Source: Candidatus Gastranaerophilales bacterium
GTDB taxonomy: Bacteria > Cyanobacteriota > Vampirovibrionia > Gastranaerophilales > Gastranaerophilaceae
NCBI GenBank assembly: GCA_944327225.1
Contig: CALVGZ010000004.1
Span: 45,923 to 109,922 of the forward strand
Length of the DNA: 64,000 nt
Reading direction: 5' to 3'
The position numbers and the translations under genes are program-made. Each line of letters opens with the position of its first letter. Positions within the stretch are counted from its first letter, which is position 1. Below, one piece after another: positions 50,866 to 59,873 of this stretch. The notes below the pieces were generated by a model. The model saw only the letters and a list, made by a program, of their open reading frames with translations. It was not told the DNA's origin and searched no databases.

Positions 50866-52119
50866 TTAAATGAATTTATGTTTGAATGATTTTTTGCCTG
50901 TTGAATAGTCGTCGACTATATTATTTTTGCCGAAAAGTTTGTATTTGTATATAGTTAAGCCTTCAAGCCCGACAGGCCCTCTTGCGTGGGTTTTGTTTGT
51001 TGAAATACCGACTTCTGCTCCAAAACCATATCTGAAGCCGTCAGAAAATCTTGTTGAACAGTTTGCAAAAACAGAAGATGAATCAACATATTTCATGAAT
51101 TTTTCAATATTTTCATTATTGTTGCTTAAAATTGAATCAGTGTGTCCTGAACCGTATTTATTGATGTGATTTATTGCTTCGTCAATATTTTCAACTATTT
51201 TTACGGCAAGGATTTTATCGCCGTATTCTATAGAGTAGTTTTCGGGATTTTCAATTATTTTGATTTCGGCATTATTGAGTGAATTTATAAGTTCATTTTT
51301 ATAAGGGTAATTTTTATGTAAAAGTAAAGTTTCAACTGCATTACATGCACTCGGATATTGAGTTTTAGCATCAAGAATTATTTTTTTCGTATTTTCAAAA
51401 TCATAATCTTCATCAACAAAAATATGACAAATTCCTGAAGCATGTCCGAGTACCGGAATTTTGGTATTTTCTTTTATGAATTTAACCAGTGCATTGGAGC
51501 CTCTTGGAATGATGAGGTCAATATATTTATCCATTTCAAGTATTTTTTTAACATCATCTCTTGAAAAAATCAGGTTTATGACATTTTTTGGGAAATTAAT
51601 TGTTTCATTAAGTGAATTTCGAATAATATTATAAATTGTCGTATTTGTGTTAATACTTTCGCTTCCCCCCTTTAAAATTGCACAGTTTCCTGATTTAATA
51701 ATAAGTGAAGAAATTTGCACTATGCAGTCGGGGCGTGCTTCAAAAATTACACCTATAACTCCTATTGGAGTTGAAATTTTTTTTAAAATTAAATCGCTGT
51801 CGAGTTCTTTTTGCCAAATAATTTGATTGACCGGATCGTCAAGTTTGATTAAATCATATAATCCTTTTATCATATCTTTGAGTTTATTTTCGTCGAGTTT
51901 TAACCTGTTAAAGGTTGCAAGATTGATTTCCTTTTTTTCAAGCAGGGTTTTTGCTTTTTCAAGATCCGAATTATTTGCTTTAAATATTTCATTCTTATTT
52001 TTTTCAATGTTTTGTGCTATTTTTCTTAATGCTTCGTTTTTAGTTGTGCTGTCAAGAGTCATCATTTCTAAGAAAGAATTTTTAGCATCTTTTGCAATTT
52101 TAATTATATTTTTTTCCAT
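50866..52119 (-). CDS. proA: Gamma-glutamyl phosphate reductase
   Basis: Second enzyme of proline synthesis: reduces gamma-glutamyl phosphate with NADPH. The 417-residue protein has the aldehyde-dehydrogenase fold: PIGVIGVIFEARPDCIVQI, GNCAILKGGSES, PRGSNALVKFIKENTKIPVLGHASGICHIF, the catalytic-Cys segment TQYPSACNAVETLLL, and STRFSDGFRYGFGAEVGIST, followed by ARGPVGLEGLT, typical of ProA. It lies eight bases after proB on the same strand. Confidence 0.96.
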   Translation of the reverse strand: MEKNIIKIAKDAKNSFLEMMTLDSTTKNEALRKIAQNIEKNKNEIFKANNSDLEKAKTLLEKKEINLATFNRLKLDENKLKDMIKGLYDLIKLDDPVNQIIWQKELDSDLILKKISTPIGVIGVIFEARPDCIVQISSLIIKSGNCAILKGGSESINTNTTIYNIIRNSLNETINFPKNVINLIFSRDDVKKILEMDKYIDLIIPRGSNALVKFIKENTKIPVLGHASGICHIFVDEDYDFENTKKIILDAKTQYPSACNAVETLLLHKNYPYKNELINSLNNAEIKIIENPENYSIEYGDKILAVKIVENIDEAINHINKYGSGHTDSILSNNNENIEKFMKYVDSSSVFANCSTRFSDGFRYGFGAEVGISTNKTHARGPVGLEGLTIYKYKLFGKNNIVDDYSTGKKSFKHKFI

Positions 52120-52127
52120 AAAATTTC

Positions 52128-53231
52128 CTAAACTAGAACCAGATTGTCTTTTATTACGACATCGTCATCATATTTATACCCTAGAATTTCAATGATTTTA
52201 TCAGAGTGTTCTCCTTGGATTTTTTTAATATCATTTGAATCGTAGCAAGATACCCCCCTTGCAAATTCAACATCTTGTGTGTCAACTATAGATATAATTT
52301 CTCCTCTTTTAAAATCACCCTCGACTTTTTCAATCCCCACTGATAATAGGCTTTTTTGATTTTCAATTATTGCTTTTTTTGCACCTTCATTTACCGTTAA
52401 TTTGCCCATAATGTTTGTTGCATAGGCTATCCAACGTTTTCTATGGGGTAGATTTTGGTTTGGATAAAATGTTGTACCAATATTATCATTAAAAATTTTT
52501 TTTATTATATTTGGTGTTTTCCCGTTTACAATTTTTGCATACAAACCGCTTGAGGTAACAACTTTTGCTCCGGTTAATTTGGTAATCATGCCGCCTCTGC
52601 CGCCAAGAGAAGCTCCTGTTGCCAGTTTTTCAATTGATGGAGTAATTTTTTCTACTTTAGAAATTAATTTGGCATCTTTAAATTCTTTTGGATTTTTATC
52701 AAATAAACCGTCTATATCTGATACCATAACAAGCAAGTCTGCATCAAGTTTTGATGCTACAAGGGCGGAAAGCTTATCATTGTCTGAAAAACTTACATGT
52801 TCAAGTTCAGAGGGAGAAACGGCATCGTTTTGGTTAATAATTGGAATTACTTTGTTTTCCAATAATTTATGTAAAGTTAACCTTAATGAAAGATATTTTT
52901 TTCTGTTGGAAAAATCTTCCTCTGTGAGAAGAATTTGAGCGGTTATAATTCCGTATTTTTCAAATCCATCCTGCCAAATGCTCATAAGCATAGGTTGTCC
53001 GACGCTTGCTGCGGCTTGTTTTAGAGTTGTTGATGTTGTTTCAATTTTTAATTTTTTAGCACCAAGACCAACTGCTCCTGATGTTACAATAAGAATTTCT
53101 TTTCCTTGTTTGTAGAGGTATGAAATATCTTCTATGAAAGAATAAAGGTGAGAAAGCGATATATCGCCGTCTTCATTTCTTAAGATGTTTGTTCCAAATT
53201 TAAAAACTATTCTTTTTGAATTTTTTATCAT
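52128..53231 (-). CDS. proB: Glutamate 5-kinase
   Basis: Phosphorylates glutamate at the gamma position, the first and usually feedback-regulated step to proline. The 367-residue protein has an amino-acid-kinase domain (KFGTNILRN at the start, VTSGAVGLGAKKL, QNDAVSPSELEHVSFSDNDKLSA, VSDIDGLFDKNP, GGRGGMITKL) and a C-terminal PUA domain of about 90 residues (LTVNEGAKKAI, RGEIISIVD), so it is the full-length bacterial type. It overlaps the start region of ald by four bases (the stop of ald lies in the start of proB), which suggests translational coupling. Confidence 0.96.
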   Translation of the reverse strand: MIKNSKRIVFKFGTNILRNEDGDISLSHLYSFIEDISYLYKQGKEILIVTSGAVGLGAKKLKIETTSTTLKQAAASVGQPMLMSIWQDGFEKYGIITAQILLTEEDFSNRKKYLSLRLTLHKLLENKVIPIINQNDAVSPSELEHVSFSDNDKLSALVASKLDADLLVMVSDIDGLFDKNPKEFKDAKLISKVEKITPSIEKLATGASLGGRGGMITKLTGAKVVTSSGLYAKIVNGKTPNIIKKIFNDNIGTTFYPNQNLPHRKRWIAYATNIMGKLTVNEGAKKAIIENQKSLLSVGIEKVEGDFKRGEIISIVDTQDVEFARGVSCYDSNDIKKIQGEHSDKIIEILGYKYDDDVVIKDNLVLV

Positions 53232-54364
53232 TTTAGTTTAAAACCTACTAAAAGTTCGATTTGCGTATAATCCATATCAAGTGATTGAGCAACAGCTTGA
53301 TTAGTTATTTCTCCGTTGAAGGTATTTACGCCGTTTGAAAGTTCGTGTTTTTCTTTTATGGCTTCAATTATTCCATGTTCGCCGAGTTCTTTTAAATACG
53401 GATACATTGCGTAAGAGTATGCGTATGATGCAGTTCTTGGAACGGCGGACGGGATATTCGGTATTGCACAGTGAAGTACTCCGTATTTTTCATAAGTCGG
53501 ATTGTTGTGGGTTGTTGTTTTGTCAACTGTTTCAACATTTCCGCCTTGGTCGATTGCAACATCCACTATGACGGAACCTTTTTTCATTTGTTTTACTACG
53601 TTTTCCGGAATAATTTTCGGTGCAAGTTGGGAATGGACAAGAACGGATGTGATTAAAAGGTCTGCTTTTGGGACTTCTTGTTCAATTTTAGCAGGGTTAC
53701 AATAGTGTGTTTTGATTGATGTGCCGTAAATTCCGTCAATTTGAACAAGTTTTTTAGGATTAACATCAAAAATTGAAACATCTGCTCCCATTCCGATTGC
53801 TGTTTGGGCTGCATTAAAACCGACTACACCTGCACCTATTATTATAACTTTGCCCGGTTGAACCCCAGGGACACCTGATAAGAGGACTCCCGAACCGCCG
53901 TTATGTATTTCAAGAAGATTAGCTCCTATTTGAACGGCAAGACGTCCTGCAACTTCAGACATTGGGGTTAAAAGCGGGAGCTGCTTATCTTCCGTTTCAA
54001 CCGACTCGGAAGCGATTGCGGTTACTTTTTTCTTTAAAAGTTCCAGTGTGAGTTCTTTTTCTACCGCTAAATGAAGATATGAAAAGATTGCTAAATCTGG
54101 CCTAAAGTATTGGAATTCGCATTTTTGCGGTTCTTTTACCTTGACTATTATTTTTGAATTTTCCCAAACTTCTTTAGCATCTTTTGCTACGGTTGCTCCG
54201 TTTTTTATATATTCATCATCTGAAAAACCGCTTTTTTCACCTGCTTTTGATTCAATTATTACGCTTAATCCGTCCGAACAAAGTATTGCAACAACGTCCG
54301 GTGTGATTGCAACCCTTGTTTCTCCCTCTTTTAATTCTTTAACAACACCGAAATTGTATTTCAT
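53228..54364 (-). CDS. ald: Alanine dehydrogenase
   Basis: Reversible oxidative deamination of L-alanine to pyruvate, with NAD. The 378-residue protein has the KELKEGETRVAITP start, VKVKEPQKCEFQYFRPDLAIFSYLHLA, SEVAGRLAVQIGA, the NAD motif GAGVVGFNAAQTAIGMGADV and the VDVAIDQGGNVET segment. Together with the AGCS symporter at 11-12 kb it could let the cell use alanine. It is the first gene of an operon with proB and proA, unusual neighbours, tied by a four-base overlap. The 240-base upstream region has a 10-bp inverted repeat at 54458-54481 that may be an operator. Confidence 0.95.
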   Translation of the reverse strand: MKYNFGVVKELKEGETRVAITPDVVAILCSDGLSVIIESKAGEKSGFSDDEYIKNGATVAKDAKEVWENSKIIVKVKEPQKCEFQYFRPDLAIFSYLHLAVEKELTLELLKKKVTAIASESVETEDKQLPLLTPMSEVAGRLAVQIGANLLEIHNGGSGVLLSGVPGVQPGKVIIIGAGVVGFNAAQTAIGMGADVSIFDVNPKKLVQIDGIYGTSIKTHYCNPAKIEQEVPKADLLITSVLVHSQLAPKIIPENVVKQMKKGSVIVDVAIDQGGNVETVDKTTTHNNPTYEKYGVLHCAIPNIPSAVPRTASYAYSYAMYPYLKELGEHGIIEAIKEKHELSNGVNTFNGEITNQAVAQSLDMDYTQIELLVGFKLK

Positions 54365-54457
54365 AAAAACCTCTCACTTATTTATTATCAATGATTTTAA
54401 CACTCTTAAAATATTATTGCAATTATGTTTTTTGGCTTTTAATTTTTCTTTTATAAA

Positions 54458-54481
54458 CTTTTGTAAATAATTTTACAAAAG
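54458..54481. repeat. 10-bp perfect inverted repeat upstream of ald
   Basis: CTTTTGTAAA and TTTACAAAAG (54458-54467 and 54472-54481) are perfect inverted copies around a TAAT spacer. It lies about 95 bases upstream of ald and 124 upstream of the small gene at 54605, so it could be an operator for either. It has no G-C rich core or T run that would mark a terminator. Confidence 0.4.
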
Positions 54482-54604
54482 GCGGAAAGCAAGTAATAAT
54501 CACGAATAGAATAGAATGGGATGGGCGTATTGTGTTTTATGATTGAGTTTGGCAATTTTTGTGCTTGATTTTTTTTTATATACCTGTATAAGAAAGGAGA
54601 AAAA

Positions 54605-55027
54605 ATGAGTGTTAAATTAGCAAATGCAACGGTAGATCAAATGGCAAAAGCATTTAAGAAAGCAGTTAAAAAATCTCCCGAGGTACTTAGTGGTTTAGCT
54701 ATAAGAAATCCTGAACTTTTTAATAAAAGCGGGAATCTTAGTACTAAAAAAATTATTACAAGTTGGTTGACAGAAACGGGTGACTTTTTTACTCGTAGCG
54801 GAAAATTAAGTCAAAAAGGTAAGATGGAGCTTGTTAAAGATGGTTTTAAATTAGACCAATCGGTAAAGAAGTTTTTTAAAAAAATGGTTGGTGAATTTGA
54901 AACTTCTGAAAAAGTAGATGAATATTTACAAAAAGCTTTAGAAAGCACAAAAAAAACAATTGCAAATACAGGTGAACTAGCCAAAAAAGTTGCCGAGATA
55001 ATTCAATCTAGCGGTAAAAAATTATAA
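54605..55027 (+). CDS. Small lysine-rich helical protein of unknown function
   Basis: Not recognised. The 140-residue protein is very rich in Lys, helical by eye, without signal peptide, cysteine or membrane segment. It has a middle portion (NPELFNKSGNLSTKKI, then DFFTRSGKLSQKGKM) where a short S-G-x-L-S-x-K element is repeated, and a long C-terminal coil-like helix (ALESTKKTIANTGELAKKVAEII). ATG 54605 follows a good AAAGGAG site. A TTGATT at 54565-54570 and TATAAG at 54587-54592 would start a transcript too close to the gene, so the promoter is uncertain. It ends next to the convergent rqcP. Confidence 0.65.
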   Translation: MSVKLANATVDQMAKAFKKAVKKSPEVLSGLAIRNPELFNKSGNLSTKKIITSWLTETGDFFTRSGKLSQKGKMELVKDGFKLDQSVKKFFKKMVGEFETSEKVDEYLQKALESTKKTIANTGELAKKVAEIIQSSGKKL

Positions 55028-55034
55028 TAATTCA

Positions 55035-55280
55035 TCAATTAATCTCTTCATATAAGCTTGAAGCAAGATTAACAGGCACATTTCCTTCAGGGATATTCAA
55101 AACTCTGAAGGATTTTAACATATTTTTATATTCAATTGAAATGATATCGCCTATCTTTAATTGTTTAGCCGGTTTTGCCGGGTTATTATTAACAAAAACT
55201 CTGGCTGAATCGCAAACATCATTTGCAACAGTTCTTCTTTTGATTAATCTTGAAACTTTTAAAAATTTATCTAAACGCAT
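55035..55280 (-). CDS. rqcP: RqcP (YabO-type) S4-domain RNA-binding protein
   Basis: RqcP binds 50S subunits with RqcH and helps add alanine tails to stalled peptides during ribosome-associated quality control. The 81-residue protein is one S4 domain: MRLDKFLKVSRLIKRRTVANDVCDSARVFVNN, then the PAKQLKIGDIISI strand, matching YabO/RqcP closely. Heat-shock Hsp15 is the nearest alternative, but the opening R-L-D-K-F-L-K-V-S-R-L-I-K-R-R-T is characteristic. It overlaps the start of the PfkB-type gene's end by ten bases on the same strand. smpB, another rescue factor, is at 62 kb. Confidence 0.9.
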   Translation of the reverse strand: MRLDKFLKVSRLIKRRTVANDVCDSARVFVNNNPAKPAKQLKIGDIISIEYKNMLKSFRVLNIPEGNVPVNLASSLYEEIN

Positions 55281-56320
55281 ATTGTTCTAACTTTAAAATT
55301 GGGTTCTTTTTTTAATTTTTCTTCTATTTCTTTAAAAGTTAAAAATCCTTCTTGAGCACCAAAGTTGGTGCAGACAGAGGCAGAATTAACAGAAGCATAT
55401 TTAAGAGATTTTTCTATATCCCAATTAAATTTATCCATTGAAGCACAAAAAGTAGATGAAAAGGCATCTCCTGCTCCGAGCGTTGAAACAACAACGGCCG
55501 GAAATATCGGGCAAATATATATTTTTTTGCCGTCATAGCAATATACACCGTTTTTACCGTCTGTTATTGCAACTATTGTTTTTGTGTCTCCTTTTAAAGC
55601 TTTTAGCATCGAGACAATATCAGGATGTATATTTTCATTTGAAAATTTAATTTCTTTGGTATCCGGTCTTACTTGGATTTTGGTAACAAGCGTTGCTTCT
55701 TCTTTGTTCATTACAACTATTTGAGCTGTTTTTAAAATTTTTGAAAAATATTTTGCACCTTTTTTAAGAGCAGTTGTACCTGCGTTTATTGCAAGATTTA
55801 TTTTATTTTCTTCGCAGAATTTTGCAATTTTATCAAGAATTTTATTGCTGTTTCCCGAAAGTGGCGAAACATAGACCCAGCGAGAATTTTTTATGGCATC
55901 AAAATTAACTTCTTTTTCATGGACATGAGCATTTGCACCTCTGTGTGCTAAAACTGTTCTATCCCCTTGAAAACTTACAAGTACAATTGAAAATCCGGTC
56001 AAATATTTACTTGAATCGATAATATTCATAATATCAATTCCTGATTTTGCAAGTTTTAATTTAATGATATTATTAAGTTCATCATTTCCAAGTTTTATTA
56101 TAGTTGATGTTTTGCATCCTAAATTAGCGAAGTTTGTTGCTGTATTTACTGCTCCGCCACCTAAATTTTTTGAAAAATCGGCAATTTCCGTTTTAGCTCC
56201 ATAAGGAAAAGACATAAATTCGCTTTTTTTAGCTATTTGACTTACGGAAACTATACTTGCGACATCGGATTGAATAAAAACATCCTGAGTTGCAGAACCT
56301 ATTGTTATAAAATCGTACAT
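55271..56320 (-). CDS. PfkB-family carbohydrate kinase
   Basis: Phosphorylates a sugar or nucleoside; the substrate is unknown. The 349-residue protein begins DFITIGSATQDVFIQSD and has NLGGGAVNTATNFANLG (signature 1), the ITDGKNGVYCYDGKKIYICP segment and VSTLGAGDAFSSTFCASMDKF (signature 2, with the catalytic Asp). Ribokinase, fructokinase and adenosine kinase share these motifs. It precedes rqcP on the same strand with a ten-base overlap. The divergent recF begins 58 bases away. Confidence 0.87.
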   Translation of the reverse strand: MYDFITIGSATQDVFIQSDVASIVSVSQIAKKSEFMSFPYGAKTEIADFSKNLGGGAVNTATNFANLGCKTSTIIKLGNDELNNIIKLKLAKSGIDIMNIIDSSKYLTGFSIVLVSFQGDRTVLAHRGANAHVHEKEVNFDAIKNSRWVYVSPLSGNSNKILDKIAKFCEENKINLAINAGTTALKKGAKYFSKILKTAQIVVMNKEEATLVTKIQVRPDTKEIKFSNENIHPDIVSMLKALKGDTKTIVAITDGKNGVYCYDGKKIYICPIFPAVVVSTLGAGDAFSSTFCASMDKFNWDIEKSLKYASVNSASVCTNFGAQEGFLTFKEIEEKLKKEPNFKVRTICV

Positions 56321-56377
56321 TTTAAATCCTTTTTATTGATACAGGCAAACTTTGCATTTTTATTATACTATAAGAAT

Positions 56378-57469
56378 ATGAAATTAAAGAGATTAATTTT
56401 GAAAAATTATCGAAATTATGAAAATTTTGAGTATGATTTTTCAAAAAATAAAACTTTAATAATCGGAAAAAATGCTCAAGGAAAAACAAATATACTTGAA
56501 GCTGTTTATTATCTTTGTGTTTTGGATTCAAACAGAATTAAAAAAGATTCCGAGCTTATAACTTTCAATAAAGATTTTGCTTCAATTTTGGCACTTGTTG
56601 AAAAAAATGGTATAGAGCTTGAGCTTGAGGTTGCTTTAAATCCTCCTAAAAATAAGATTTTAAAAGTTAATGGACTTAAAAAAACAAAGTCAACGGATTT
56701 TTTGAGAGTTTTATCCAGCGTTAATTTTTCTGTTTCGGATTTATTATTACTCAGAGGAGAGCCGCAAAATAGGCGTAAATGGCTGGATATGGCTATATAT
56801 CAAGTTTATCCTCTTTATTTTGAAAAGTTGTCAAAATTTAATAAAGTCAGACTTCAAAAGGCAAATTTTTTATCGCAACATATTAATAATCCTTCCATGC
56901 TTGAAGTTTTTAATGAACAATTGTCCGTTGCGTCCGCTAACGTTATATATCTTAGAATGAAATATTTAAAAGAATTGGAAAGAATTGCAAAGAAAAAACA
57001 TAACTTTTTAGCACCTGATGAAAATCTTTCAATTAAGTATAAAAGTATTTGTGAGGAAAATTTATCCATTGGTGAATTAAATGAATTAATTTTATTAAAA
57101 ATGAATGAAATGAAAGACGAAGAAATAAGAAAAGAACAGTGTTTAATTGGTGCTCACAGAGATGATGTTGATTTTTTTATTAATGATATCGATTCTAAAA
57201 AATTTGCTTCTCAAGGGCAGCAAAGAACAATTGTTCTTGCACTGAAGCTTGCAGAATTGGATATAATAAAAGATAAAACAGGCGAAACCCCCTTATTACT
57301 TTTGGATGATGTGTTAGCGGAATTAGATAATTTAAGACAAAATTTTTTATTGAATGTTATAGAAAATGATGTTCAAATGATAATAACAAGTGTTGACACG
57401 CTAACATTTGAGGATGAATTTTTAAAAAATGTTGATATTATAAAAATTCAAAATGGAAAAATAATATAA
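56378..57469 (+). CDS. recF: DNA replication and repair protein RecF
   Basis: RecF loads RecA at single-strand gaps with RecO and RecR. The 363-residue protein is an SMC-like ATPase: LKNYRNYENFEYDF at the start, GKNAQGKTNILEAVYYL (Walker A), LLLLRGEPQNRRKWLDMAI, the GAHRDDVDF segment, SQGQQRTIVLALKLAELD (signature) and LLLDDVLAELDNLRQ (Walker B). ATG 56378 is the family start; the longer open frame from 56237 lies over the upstream gene. A TATACT at 56364-56369 is nine bases from the start and there is no ribosome-binding site. It is not next to dnaN or gyrB here, unlike in many bacteria. Confidence 0.95.
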   Translation: MKLKRLILKNYRNYENFEYDFSKNKTLIIGKNAQGKTNILEAVYYLCVLDSNRIKKDSELITFNKDFASILALVEKNGIELELEVALNPPKNKILKVNGLKKTKSTDFLRVLSSVNFSVSDLLLLRGEPQNRRKWLDMAIYQVYPLYFEKLSKFNKVRLQKANFLSQHINNPSMLEVFNEQLSVASANVIYLRMKYLKELERIAKKKHNFLAPDENLSIKYKSICEENLSIGELNELILLKMNEMKDEEIRKEQCLIGAHRDDVDFFINDIDSKKFASQGQQRTIVLALKLAELDIIKDKTGETPLLLLDDVLAELDNLRQNFLLNVIENDVQMIITSVDTLTFEDEFLKNVDIIKIQNGKII

Positions 57470-57559
57470 ATTTTAGCAAATTTTTGTATTTAGATGTTTT
57501 ATTGTAAAATATAATTGTCTGGAATATTAAAAAGACTGCAAATTGTTGACTTATCTGAT

Positions 57560-57588
57560 TTGCATAAATGTAGAACTAACGATATAAT
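57560..57588 (+). promoter_or_regulatory. Predicted promoter of the GH57 gene
   Basis: TTGCAT at 57560-57565 and TATAAT at 57583-57588 are spaced by 17 bases. The start codon at 57600 is 11 bases beyond the -10 box, so the leader is very short. Confidence 0.5.
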
Positions 57589-57599
57589 TTAAGTGAAAT

Positions 57600-59873
57600 A
57601 TGAAAAAAATTAATATAGCTTTTATTTGGCATTTTCATCAGCCAAATTATCAACAAAAACCGGATTGTGATTTTTTGCTTCCTTGGGTTAGGCTTCATGC
57701 TTCAAAAGATTATCTTGATATGCTTAAAAAAATTGATGCATATAAAAATTTGAAGCTAAATTTTAATTTTTCCCCGATTTTACTTGAATCTTTATATGAA
57801 TACTCAAACGGTGCCAAGGATTTGCACTTAAGGCTTTTATTAAAAGATGAAAATAAATTAAGCGAAGAGGATAAAATATATATCTTAAATAATTATTTTG
57901 ATTTGAATTATAAAAACATGGTTTTAAAAAGGTCATATTATACCGAGCTTTATAATAGGCGTGCAAATGCTTTTAAGCTCAATGTTGAAATGTTTTCTTT
58001 GCAAGAATATTTTGATATTATGGCTAATTTTACCTTGCTTTGGATAGATGAAAGTTTTAGGGAAGATTACCCCGAGTTAAACGAATTATTTTTAAAGGAA
58101 AAAAATTATACTTTTGAAGATAGGAAGAAAATATATAATATTCAACAGGATATAATAAGAAGAATATTGAGTGAATATAAAAAATATCAGGATGAAAATA
58201 AGATAGAAATATCAATAAGTCCTTGTTTTCACCCGATTTTACCTTTGCTTATTGACTTAAAAAATAATGAAGTGAAAAATTTTGAGAATTTACCTGATGA
58301 TTTTATCGGAAAAAATGATGCACAAGAACAGATCGGACTTGCCATAGAAAAATATGAAAAGTTTTTTGACAGGAAACCAAGGGGGATGTGGTTATCTGAG
58401 CAGTGTGTATCAATGGAAACCATTAAAATTCTTCAGGAAAATGGTTTTTTGTGGACTGTTTTGGATGAGGGAATTTTGTCAAAGACAACGGGTAAAGAGT
58501 TTATAAGGGATTTTGAAGGAAATTTGGAAAATCCGTTTGCACTTAATGTTAATTATAAATTACGCGAAAAAAATTCTTTAAATATCTTGTTTGCAGATTC
58601 ATTTTTTGCAAATCTTTTGAATTTCGGATATGGAAGTTACGACTCGAAACTCGCTGCAAATGACTTATATGAAAAAATTAAAACTATTCAATCTAAATTA
58701 CAAAGTTCACCAAAAGATAATCATATAATTACAATTGCAATGGATGGAGAAAATTGCTGGGAAACCTACCAAAATGACGGAAATGATTTTTTAAACACAT
58801 TGTACGGTTTGATTGATGATGATGAAACGATTAATACTGTTCTTGTCAGTGATTTTTTAGAGACAGAATCTGATAAATCGGAATATATTGAAAATATAAA
58901 GTCCGGCTCTTGGATAAATAGAAACTTTGATCTTTGGATAGGTGAACCTACAAAGAATGTTGCTTGGCTATATTTAGCCAGTGTTAAAAAAGATTTTGAA
59001 AATTATAAAAATCAAAAACTTCAAAATATTGATTATCTAAAGAATAAAGACGAAATTTTAAATAAAATTAAAAAGGCTTATCGTGAGATTTTAATTTGTG
59101 AAGGTAGCGACTGGTATTGGTGGTATGGCGAACCTAATGAATCAAAAAGCGATTATATTTTCGATTTTTTATTCAGGTCCCATTTGATGAATGTGTATGA
59201 GTTTTTGGGAATTGAAATTCCCGAGTATTTAAATATGCCCTTGAGTGTTGTTACAACAAGACCTTTGAGGAATCCGATATCCAAAATTTCTCCGAGTCTT
59301 GTATGCGATAAGGAAGATAAATTAAAAGAATGGGAAAATGCCGGATATATTTTTATTCCTGATGGCCCTACTTCAAATATTTCAAGATTAGTTAAAAACA
59401 TTCATTTTGGATATGATAAAGATTTTCTTTATTTCAGGTTTGAATTAAACAAAAATTCTATGAAAATGTTTATGGAAAATATCGAAAATCAAATTGCAAT
59501 ATATTTTATAAATGAATATAGCAGCAGTTTTTCTTCAATACGTCTTGTTAATAAAAATGAGAATAACGTTTATCCTATTTTAAAAAATCAATTTTCACAT
59601 GAACTCAGATTTGTTTTTGATTCAAAGTATATTTCAAGAATATTTTTGAATAAAGCTTCCGGATTTAATTTATGGAATCAAATAAGTGCTAAAAAATCTT
59701 CAATAGCTTATAAAGATGTAATAGAACTTAAGGTAGCATTTGAGGATTTGGAACTTCCGAAAGAAATAAATAGACAGCTTTCTTTTTGCATATTGGATGT
59801 AACGAATGAATTAATTAATGAAGTGTATCCGCAGGATGTTTTGATTAATGTTTTAAATAATGCTAATTATTAA
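57600..59873 (+). CDS. Glycoside hydrolase family 57 (alpha-amylase/4-alpha-glucanotransferase-like)
   Basis: Likely cleaves or transfers alpha-glucans (glycogen or starch). The 757-residue protein has the family's motifs: HFHQP at 11-15, SISPCFHPILPLL near residue 205, RGMWLSEQCVS near 260 (with the catalytic nucleophile Glu), and TIAMDGENCWETY near 380 (catalytic Asp acid/base). The C-terminal half (from about 480) is a separate region ending in beta-rich segments, as in GH57 proteins with a C-terminal glucan-binding part. There is no signal peptide, so it acts in the cytoplasm on storage glucan. Its end overlaps the convergent sensor-kinase gene by four bases. Confidence 0.88.
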   Translation: MKKINIAFIWHFHQPNYQQKPDCDFLLPWVRLHASKDYLDMLKKIDAYKNLKLNFNFSPILLESLYEYSNGAKDLHLRLLLKDENKLSEEDKIYILNNYFDLNYKNMVLKRSYYTELYNRRANAFKLNVEMFSLQEYFDIMANFTLLWIDESFREDYPELNELFLKEKNYTFEDRKKIYNIQQDIIRRILSEYKKYQDENKIEISISPCFHPILPLLIDLKNNEVKNFENLPDDFIGKNDAQEQIGLAIEKYEKFFDRKPRGMWLSEQCVSMETIKILQENGFLWTVLDEGILSKTTGKEFIRDFEGNLENPFALNVNYKLREKNSLNILFADSFFANLLNFGYGSYDSKLAANDLYEKIKTIQSKLQSSPKDNHIITIAMDGENCWETYQNDGNDFLNTLYGLIDDDETINTVLVSDFLETESDKSEYIENIKSGSWINRNFDLWIGEPTKNVAWLYLASVKKDFENYKNQKLQNIDYLKNKDEILNKIKKAYREILICEGSDWYWWYGEPNESKSDYIFDFLFRSHLMNVYEFLGIEIPEYLNMPLSVVTTRPLRNPISKISPSLVCDKEDKLKEWENAGYIFIPDGPTSNISRLVKNIHFGYDKDFLYFRFELNKNSMKMFMENIENQIAIYFINEYSSSFSSIRLVNKNENNVYPILKNQFSHELRFVFDSKYISRIFLNKASGFNLWNQISAKKSSIAYKDVIELKVAFEDLELPKEINRQLSFCILDVTNELINEVYPQDVLINVLNNANY

